Shown here one piece after another: positions 58,302 through 64,000 of a DNA stretch of 64,000 nt. The notes under the pieces are model-generated. The model did not search any database. It was given only the letters and a program-made list of their open reading frames with translations, and was not told where the DNA came from. Origin of the DNA: Lederbergia citrea (GTDB lineage Bacteria > Bacillota > Bacilli > Bacillales > Bacillaceae_C); NCBI RefSeq assembly GCF_018343525.1, contig NZ_JAGYPH010000003.1, positions 311,486 to 375,485 on the forward strand, read 5' to 3'. Position 1 is the stretch's first letter. Each line of letters begins with the position of its first letter. The translations under genes were made by a program, and so were the position numbers.

Positions 58302-59231
58302 TTACTTATTCAACGCTTCCGTCAATGGAGGCACGATTTGTTTTTTACGAGATACAACACCTTTAAGCACCGCTTTATTATCATCTAGCGTCACATTGAA
58401 TGCTTGCTCAACTGTTTTTGCTGCTTGGCCGACTGCGATTGCAGTTGAATCGTTCGTCAAAATATCCGTAACGACAAACAAGAATAAATCGAGTTTTTTC
58501 TCAGCAACGAGCTGTGATAATGCCTCTTCAATTTCTGCTTTTCGTCCAAGTACTTCCTCAACACCAATCGCATTCACTTGGGCGATTTCTACTCTTGCAT
58601 TGCCCATTTTGAATTCTTTTGCATCCAGTGAAAGCAGTTGGTCAACTGTTTTACTGCTTACGTCCGCTCCAGCTTTAAGCATATCGAGTCCATAAGCCTC
58701 TGCGTCCACGCCAGCAATTTCTGCTAGTTCACGAGCAGCTGCAATGTCTTCTTCCGTACATGTTGGCGATTTAAACAATAAAGAATCTGAAATGATGGCG
58801 GATAGCATAAGCCCTGCCATTTGTTTACTGATTTCTAAATTATTTTCCTTGTAGATTTTTTTCAAAATGGTTGCAGTACAGCCAACAGGCTCAGCACGGA
58901 AATATAGCGGGTCAGTTGTTTCAAAGTTTGCGATTCTGTGATGGTCAATCACTTCTACCACTTGTACGAGACCAATATCGTCCGCACTTTGCTGACACTC
59001 GTTGTGGTCAACTAAAATGACTTTATTCGTTTCGTCCGCAACTGTCGCGACTTGACGTGGTGCTGTTGCTTGAAAATAATCTAAAGCAAACTGCGTTTCA
59101 CCGTTTACTTCTCCGAGACGTACAGCTTCCACATTTAATCCAAGCTTTGTCTTTACATCTGCATAAACGATTGCTGAACAAATTGAATCCGTATCAGGGT
59201 TTTTATGCCCAAAAATAAGAATTTTCTCCAT
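58302..59231 (-). CDS. ppaC: Manganese-dependent inorganic pyrophosphatase (family II)
   Basis: Hydrolyses pyrophosphate to drive biosynthesis, 309 residues. DHH-family motifs: [13 protein letters not shown] at the N-terminus, LVDHNE, the DHH motif in [13 protein letters not shown], and [11 protein letters not shown]. The C-terminal DHHA2 domain ends with the active-site [18 protein letters not shown] precedes ATG. Monocistronic with its own terminator. Confidence 0.96.
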   Translation of the reverse strand: MEKILIFGHKNPDTDSICSAIVYADVKTKLGLNVEAVRLGEVNGETQFALDYFQATAPRQVATVADETNKVILVDHNECQQSADDIGLVQVVEVIDHHRIANFETTDPLYFRAEPVGCTATILKKIYKENNLEISKQMAGLMLSAIISDSLLFKSPTCTEEDIAAARELAEIAGVDAEAYGLDMLKAGADVSSKTVDQLLSLDAKEFKMGNARVEIAQVNAIGVEEVLGRKAEIEEALSQLVAEKKLDLFLFVVTDILTNDSTAIAVGQAAKTVEQAFNVTLDDNKAVLKGVVSRKKQIVPPLTEALNK

Positions 59232-59344
59232 GATTCGTCTCCTTGCTATATGTAATTGAAGGAGAGACCCCCTTCGCTAGCTCTATTTTAGCATAAAAAA
59301 TGAAGTCAATTAATGTTACAATTATATTAATGGGAGGCGTACAT

Positions 59345-61357
59345 ATGAAAAAGTATTTAATCATCTTATTTCTATTAACTTTCACTATTATCATTTCTGG
59401 TTGTAATAAGGATAAACCAAAACCGGAAAATCGATTTGCTGAATATGTAAAGCTATGGAACGATCAAAAGTTTGACAAGATGTATGATTACCTATCAGCA
59501 GAGGCACAAGCAACAATTTCAAAAGAAGATTTTACGAATCGTTACACAAAAATATATGAAGACTTAGAGATAAAGAATCTAGTTGTACAATACGAAAAGC
59601 CGGAAGATTTAGAGGACACAAAAGAAGAACAGGTCAAACTCCCTTTTTCAGTAAAAATGGATAGTCTTGCTGGAGAGATTGCCTTTGATCACGAAGCTGA
59701 ACTTGTAAATGAAGAAATTGATGAAACAAAAAATTGGTTTCTGAATTGGGACACGACTTTTATTTTCCCCGAACTACAAGAAGGGGATAAAATCTCGCTT
59801 CCTACTACATCAGCTAAACGGGGCAGTATTATAGATATCAATGGTAATGGACTTGCCGAAAACGGGATTGCAATCGAAATCGGTTTGGTTCCTATTGAAA
59901 TGAAAGACCAAGAAAAAGAGATTATCAAAAAAGTATCGAATTTATTAGGAGTTAGCACTGAACAGATCGAAAAAGCATTAGGAGCCTCATGGGTTCAGCC
60001 TGAACACTTTGTTCCGATTAAAGTGATTGCAGAGAATGACAAGGAGTTGCGTGAACAATTGGGGAAAATCCCAGGTGTCCAACGGAAAGAGGTTGAAGCA
60101 AGGGTGTATCCATTAGGAGAAGCTGCTGCTCATTTAACCGGGAATGTTGGAGCAATCACGGCAGACGAATTGGAAAAGAATAAAGGCAAGGGCTATTCAA
60201 GCACCGATCTAATCGGAAAAAGAGGATTGGAAAAAGTACTTGAAGACCGCTTAAGAGGAGAATCCGGTGTTAAAATTGTCATCAATAAAGAAGATGGAAC
60301 TGAGGTTGTCCTTGCCGAAAAGTCTGTGAAAGACGGTGAAGACGTCCAGCTGACAATTGATGGCACTATTCAACAAATGATTTTCGATGAACTTGGCGGC
60401 AAGCCTGGAACGGCTTCAGCTTTGAATCCTCTGACAGGAGAGACACTCGCCTTAGTGAGCAGCCCAAGCTATAATCCGAACACCCTTACTTTAGGTGCAA
60501 CGAATGAACAGTGGAAATCATTGCAAGAAGATAAGAACAATCCGTTATTGAACCGATTTAATTCAACCTTTGCACCTGGATCCGTGATTAAGCCAATTAC
60601 CGCTGCCATCGGATTAAATGAAGGTACGATTGATTGGCAAAAAGCATTAAAAATTGATGATTTAACATGGAAAAAAGATGAATCATGGGGTAACTACAGG
60701 GTAAAAAGAGTATCTAATCCAGGAGTACCAATCGATTTAGAAAAAGCATTGATTTATTCGGACAATATTTATTTTGCACAAACGACCCTTGAGCTTGGCA
60801 AGGATAAATTTATTGCTGGGTTGAAAGATTTTGGCTTCGAAGAGGAATTATCTTACTTATTTCCAATGGAGACATCAACGATTGGAAACATCAACTCAGA
60901 GATGGCTTTAGCTGACTCAAGCTATGGTCAAGCCCAGGTAGAAATGAATGTTCTGCATTTGGCAAGCACCTATACACCGTTCATAAATAAAGGCAATATG
61001 ATTAAACCAATATTGCTGGCTAGTGAAGAACATGGCCAAATTTGGAAGGAAAAGCTTGTCAATGAAGAACAAGCAGGAAAATTAAATACAGCACTTAGAA
61101 AAGTTGTTGAGGATCCACACGGAACCGCCCGAGGTGCTAGAATCCAAGGATTCCCCCTCGCAGGCAAAACTGGTACAGCTGAGCTTGCGAAAGAAAAGCA
61201 AGGTGAAAAAGGTAAAGAAAATGGCTGGTTCGTAGCCTACAATCCCGAAAAACCAGAACTATTAATCGCGATGATGGTTGAAGGAGTAGAAGAAAACGGC
61301 GGATCCGGGCTAGTCGTTGAGAAAGTAAAAAATGTATTTAATAAAATAAGGCCATAA
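59345..61357 (+). CDS. Penicillin-binding protein with MecA-type N-terminal domain (PBP3-like, class B)
   Basis: Cell-wall transpeptidase of 670 residues. ATG at 59345 is supported by GGGAGG seven bases upstream and starts a lipoprotein signal with lipobox ISGC (Cys20). Then come an NTF2-like MecA N-terminal domain (about 28-150), a dimerisation domain and the transpeptidase domain. Catalytic motifs are SVIK (Ser413, Lys416), SDN (Ser472) and KTGT (Lys608). The architecture matches B. subtilis PbpC (PBP3) and staphylococcal PBP2a, which give low beta-lactam affinity. Divergent from ppaC. Confidence 0.9.
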   Translation: MKKYLIILFLLTFTIIISGCNKDKPKPENRFAEYVKLWNDQKFDKMYDYLSAEAQATISKEDFTNRYTKIYEDLEIKNLVVQYEKPEDLEDTKEEQVKLPFSVKMDSLAGEIAFDHEAELVNEEIDETKNWFLNWDTTFIFPELQEGDKISLPTTSAKRGSIIDINGNGLAENGIAIEIGLVPIEMKDQEKEIIKKVSNLLGVSTEQIEKALGASWVQPEHFVPIKVIAENDKELREQLGKIPGVQRKEVEARVYPLGEAAAHLTGNVGAITADELEKNKGKGYSSTDLIGKRGLEKVLEDRLRGESGVKIVINKEDGTEVVLAEKSVKDGEDVQLTIDGTIQQMIFDELGGKPGTASALNPLTGETLALVSSPSYNPNTLTLGATNEQWKSLQEDKNNPLLNRFNSTFAPGSVIKPITAAIGLNEGTIDWQKALKIDDLTWKKDESWGNYRVKRVSNPGVPIDLEKALIYSDNIYFAQTTLELGKDKFIAGLKDFGFEEELSYLFPMETSTIGNINSEMALADSSYGQAQVEMNVLHLASTYTPFINKGNMIKPILLASEEHGQIWKEKLVNEEQAGKLNTALRKVVEDPHGTARGARIQGFPLAGKTGTAELAKEKQGEKGKENGWFVAYNPEKPELLIAMMVEGVEENGGSGLVVEKVKNVFNKIRP

Positions 61358-61374
61358 TTTATGGTGATCAATAG

Positions 61375-61402
61375 GACCCACGTAACTTTAGTTACGTGGG
61401 TC
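61375..61402 (+). terminator. Terminator after the penicillin-binding protein
   Basis: GACCCACGTAAC-TTTA-GTTACGTGGGTC, 12-bp perfect stem, followed by TTTACAATT. Confidence 0.9.
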
Positions 61403-61449
61403 TTTACAATTCGTTCATACAGATGAACGTTTGCAAGCCGATTACTAGG

Positions 61450-61699
61450 ATATTCGGCCAATTATAGTGGTATTCGTGCTACTCGAGGGCATATTCGAGC
61501 CACTCACCAGCATATTCGAGCCACTCACTGGCATATTCGAGCCACTCACGAGGATATCCAAGCCACTCACTGGCATATTCGAGCCACTCGCGAGCGTATT
61601 CAAGCCACTCACGAGCATATTCGAGCTACTCACGGGCATATTCGAGCCACTCACCAGCATATTCGAGCCACTCAGGGGTATTCGAGCCACTCACGAACA
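61450..61699. repeat. Minisatellite of about eleven 21-bp units
   Basis: Head-to-tail units of 21 bp with consensus TATTCGAGCCACTCACNNGCA from 61471 to 61699, preceded by one degenerate unit from 61450. The ninth full unit (61660-61678) has lost two bases. Variation is concentrated in positions 16-19 of the unit. Because 21 is divisible by three, both strands are open in some frames (heptads IFEPLTG and SGSNMPV), but there is no ribosome binding site or promoter. It lies between two convergent genes. Confidence 0.93.
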
Positions 61700-61711
61700 T
61701 ATAGCCTCTTG

Positions 61712-62596
61712 TCAACCGTTAATGGTTTGTCTCGTGATAAAGTTATACACTGCGCCAACCATTCCGGCGTGGTTGGAGAGTTTTGCGAGGACGATTTCCG
61801 TATTTTTGTAAAAGGAAGGCTGCAAGTACTTTTGAACTTCGCCTTGGACTTCCTGCAAAAATTGCTCACCCCTTGCCGTAATCCCTCCGCCGATAATGAC
61901 TTTTTCGGGGTTGAAAATGTATATAAGATTGGATATCCCAATGGCTAAGTGCTTGAAGAATATTTCTACCGCTCGTTTAATCTCTGCATCTCCCTCATCA
62001 TATAACGCAAAAATTTCTTTTCCTGTCCAGTCACGTTTTTCTTTATATTCATTAACAAGGTTAATTAATCCGGAAACAGATGCAACACTTTCGAAAGGTT
62101 TTCCTTCTACAAGCATATATCCCCACTCACCTGCACTGAAGGAATGTCCTGAAAACATTTTCCCATCAATGACGATCGCGCCGCCAATTCCAGTGCCCAC
62201 AGTTAAGGCGATAAAATCATTCACATCATGGCCACCAAGCCACTGCTCGCCAAGGGCAGCACAATCGACATCATTTCTGACTTCAACTGGCAATCCGAGA
62301 GCTTCGCTAACAAGTTTCTTCACTTCTACCCCAGTATAATTGGGAATGGTATCACCTGCGCCAACAATCATTCCTGTGTTGATATCCACTTGGCCTGCAG
62401 TACTGATGGCAACTCCAGCCACCCGATGACTTTCAATGATTTTTTTGCCCATCTCAATGACTTTTTCAATAATAGAAGGACCGCCGCGATATGCCTCTGT
62501 GTCCATTAACTCACTGGAAATAATATTGCCTGCTTCGTCCACAAGCCCATATTTAATTTGCGTTCCTCCGATATCAAATGCTAAATATTGCTTCAT
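61712..62596 (-). CDS. nanK: ROK-family kinase, N-acetylmannosamine kinase type
   Basis: 294 residues. ATP-binding N-terminus AFDIGGTQIKYGLVDE, catalytic region VEVRNDVDCAALGEQWLGG with the Asp base, and GTGIGGAIVIDGKMFSG. The usual ROK zinc motif (CxCGxxGC) is not seen. Its position directly after nanE (four-base overlap) and a sialidase makes ManNAc phosphorylation the likely reaction; glucokinase-like activity is the alternative. Confidence 0.83.
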   Translation of the reverse strand: MKQYLAFDIGGTQIKYGLVDEAGNIISSELMDTEAYRGGPSIIEKVIEMGKKIIESHRVAGVAISTAGQVDINTGMIVGAGDTIPNYTGVEVKKLVSEALGLPVEVRNDVDCAALGEQWLGGHDVNDFIALTVGTGIGGAIVIDGKMFSGHSFSAGEWGYMLVEGKPFESVASVSGLINLVNEYKEKRDWTGKEIFALYDEGDAEIKRAVEIFFKHLAIGISNLIYIFNPEKVIIGGGITARGEQFLQEVQGEVQKYLQPSFYKNTEIVLAKLSNHAGMVGAVYNFITRQTING

Positions 62597-63282
62597 TTCG
62601 CATTAATGCCTTCTGCAAATGATTTTGTGATCAACTGTGGCCTTGATATGGCACTTCCTACAACAATCGACCAAGCCCCTAATTCCAGCATTTTACGTGC
62701 TTGTTCTGGCGTGTTGATCCGTCCTTCTCCGATAATTGGGATAGGCGAAGTTTTACAAAGCTGTTCAACTAAATCGAAATCAGGTCCATCTAGTTTTGGG
62801 CTATCCGCTGTATAACCAGAAAGTGTAGTTGAAATCATATCAACTCCACATTCAATCGCATATTCTGCATCTTTTATCGTGGCAATATCAGCCATCACTA
62901 GTGTGTTGCTTTGCTTGTGAATAAACTGAACCAAATCCTTTAACGTTTCCCCATTCGGTCTTTTGCGAATCGTAGCATCCATGGCAATGACGGCAGGTTC
63001 GACCTCTAGCAGTTCCTTCACTTCTTTTAGTGTCGCTGTGATAAAAATTTCACTATCCGGATAATCTCTTTTCACTAGGCCAATGACCGGAAGTCCTGTT
63101 TCCTCTTTAATAGCGGCCACATCTACGGCAGAATTACTTCTAATCGCTACTGCTCCTCCTTCCTTAGCTGCCTTAGCCATCTTCGCCATAATATATGAAC
63201 TATGGAGCGGCTCATGTTCAAGGGCTTGACATGATACGATTAAATTTTTATGTATGCTTGAAAAAAAAGATTGACGGTCCAT
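62593..63282 (-). CDS. nanE: N-acetylmannosamine-6-phosphate 2-epimerase
   Basis: TIM-barrel enzyme of sialic acid breakdown, 229 residues, converting ManNAc-6-P to GlcNAc-6-P. Family motifs: IVSCQALEHEPLHSS at the N-terminus, GLVKRDYPDSEIFITAT, VIAMDATIRKRP, and DMISTTLSGYT with IIGEGRINTPEQARK. GGGAG precedes ATG. Overlaps nanK by four bases. Confidence 0.94.
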   Translation of the reverse strand: MDRQSFFSSIHKNLIVSCQALEHEPLHSSYIMAKMAKAAKEGGAVAIRSNSAVDVAAIKEETGLPVIGLVKRDYPDSEIFITATLKEVKELLEVEPAVIAMDATIRKRPNGETLKDLVQFIHKQSNTLVMADIATIKDAEYAIECGVDMISTTLSGYTADSPKLDGPDFDLVEQLCKTSPIPIIGEGRINTPEQARKMLELGAWSIVVGSAISRPQLITKSFAEGINAK

Positions 63283-63318
63283 GTACTCATCTCCCTATAG
63301 TTGTAATAAAATAAAACA

Positions 63319-63352
63319 CCAAATTCCAAAAGTAAAAATACTTTTGGAATTT
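63319..63352 (-). terminator. Hairpin between the sialidase gene and nanE
   Basis: AAATTCCAAAAGTA (63339-63352) pairs with ACTTTTGGAATTT (63321-63333 approximately), loop of five T residues. On the minus strand it is followed by GGTGTTTTATTTT. It may weaken or process the transcript between sialidase and nanEK. Confidence 0.55.
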
Positions 63353-63369
63353 GCATTTTTAACTCTGTT

Positions 63370-64000
63370 TTAAGACTTTAACCAATCCAGCGTAAACGTC
63401 CCGAATTGGATATCCATCTTATTCCAATCATTAATATCATTCAAACGTTCATAAAGGATACCAATTTCTCCGTTTGCAAGAACTGTTAAGCATGAATATC
63501 CATAATAGCCGTCTTCAATCACTTTGCTATATGGCCATGTTTTTCCGCCATCCTCACTTAAGCGGACCGTTCCTTTTATTCTCGTTTTTTCGTCCGCTGG
63601 ATTTGAGAATAGGACACGTACTTTCCCATCCCCTTGATCAGGATAAAGCACAACACTTGATTGGCAAATGGGGTCTACCAAGGTTTCATCAAATGTCACT
63701 TCGCCCCAAGTTTCCCCGCCATCCGTGCTTGTTGTCACAGCTGTTCTTTGTAAGCCATAATGGTTTCTTAAATAGTATTTAAGCTCACCTGTAGGCAGTT
63801 GAATGACTTGAGATTCCGTCAAAAATTGTTTCTCTTCAGAAATTGTTTCAGCGGAAAGGATTTCACCATCTAATTCACGTCCATCATTCGGAGATTCTCC
63901 GCGCTGCCACGTAGCACCATGATCGTCACTATATATGCAAGCACATGATAATTTTCCCGCTTCATTTGAAAAATAGATTGGGAGCACTAAGCGTCCCGCT
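63370..64000 (-). CDS. Exo-alpha-sialidase, C-terminal part (gene continues beyond the window)
   Basis: Glycoside hydrolase that releases sialic acid. About 209 C-terminal residues are visible. Three Asp-boxes (S-x-D-x-G-x-x-W) are seen: SDDHGATWQ, STDGGETWGE and SEDGGKTWPY. Catalytic-site residues appear as the Arg in the LRNHYG segment and Glu/Tyr in GYYGYSCLTVLANGEIGILYE, where the Tyr/Glu pair is conserved in sialidases. The frame remains open to the right edge (GRLVLPIYFSNEAG), so the 5' end is missing. It lies upstream of nanEK, pointing to a sialic acid scavenging operon. Confidence 0.87.
   Translation of the reverse strand, partial: AGRLVLPIYFSNEAGKLSCACIYSDDHGATWQRGESPNDGRELDGEILSAETISEEKQFLTESQVIQLPTGELKYYLRNHYGLQRTAVTTSTDGGETWGEVTFDETLVDPICQSSVVLYPDQGDGKVRVLFSNPADEKTRIKGTVRLSEDGGKTWPYSKVIEDGYYGYSCLTVLANGEIGILYERLNDINDWNKMDIQFGTFTLDWLKS

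Noticed and set aside
61471-61699. CRISPR array
   Set aside because: Units are contiguous 21-mers without spacers, and no cas genes are nearby.
61445-61811. Heptad-repeat proteins on plus (IFEPLTG) and minus (SGSNMPV) strands over the minisatellite
   Set aside because: Both strands are open only because the 21-bp unit is divisible by three; there is no promoter or ribosome binding site, and the plus frame runs antisense into nanK.

Overview
The window comes from the chromosome of a low-GC Gram-positive bacterium of the order Bacillales (Bacillaceae/Caryophanaceae type). The evidence is strong AAGGAGG ribosome binding sites with frequent TTG/GTG starts, a 2928-nt 23S rRNA, T-box leaders, an rRNA operon followed by a long tRNA cluster, and many genes with clear Bacillus subtilis counterparts (yxlEFG, bmrCD/yheIH, natAB with a LytTR two-component pair, ytrA-type regulator, ilv-leu operon, ppaC). 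I cannot name the species.

Layout, left to right. 1-2512: two sugar-type ABC permeases (one cut by the window edge) behind a promoter whose spacer carries a LacI-type operator, next to the LacI regulator. 2513-9132: an AraC remnant, a membrane-anchored thermonuclease, yxlEFG, the tldD/tldE protease pair, and a four-helix membrane protein. 9190-16150: an rRNA operon on the minus strand (16S-23S-5S) followed by 20 tRNA genes, one collapsed pseudo-tRNA and a partial tRNA duplication. Three tandem promoters precede 16S. 16552-20935: an HssRS-like two-component system with an MMPL exporter. 20942-23846: an AAC(3)-family acetyltransferase and a ytrA-type regulator/ABC operon. 23848-35075: a branched-chain amino acid block ilvE-ilvD-(T-box)-ilvBHC-leuABCD. 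35205-39688: potABCD with a cupin regulator. 39793-43252: isoaspartyl dipeptidase, LysR and a YeiH-family protein. 43354-49831: bmrCD behind a leader-peptide attenuator, and an orphan trpE behind two tryptophan T-boxes. 49835-54803: natAB, its LytTR two-component system and a split ThrE-type exporter. 54810-61402: modAB, a FrnE-like thiol protein, pheA, ppaC and a MecA/PBP3-type transpeptidase. 61450-64000: a 21-bp minisatellite, then nanK, nanE and the end of a sialidase.

How the parts work together. The most interesting regulatory reading is a local HssR regulon. Direct repeats resembling the published HssR box (GTTCATATT-N2-GTTCATATT), as I remember it, sit 7 nt upstream of -10 hexamers in front of both the MMPL exporter and the four-helix membrane protein at 8671, and the hssRS genes lie directly downstream of the exporter. 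This would be a haem-stress type response whose visible output is an RND/MMPL pump rather than the usual HrtAB pump. Other layered controls are visible in sequence: an isoleucine-specifier T-box within ilv-leu, a CodY-like site at ilvE, tandem Trp T-boxes separated by a dispersed repeat in front of trpE, and a leader peptide plus two terminators in front of bmrCD. Four copies of a nested palindrome (core GGTGCCTGTCACC) are scattered through the window, two of them abutting ribosome binding sites inside operons. All functional statements rest on reading motifs and family resemblance by eye; no database search was possible.
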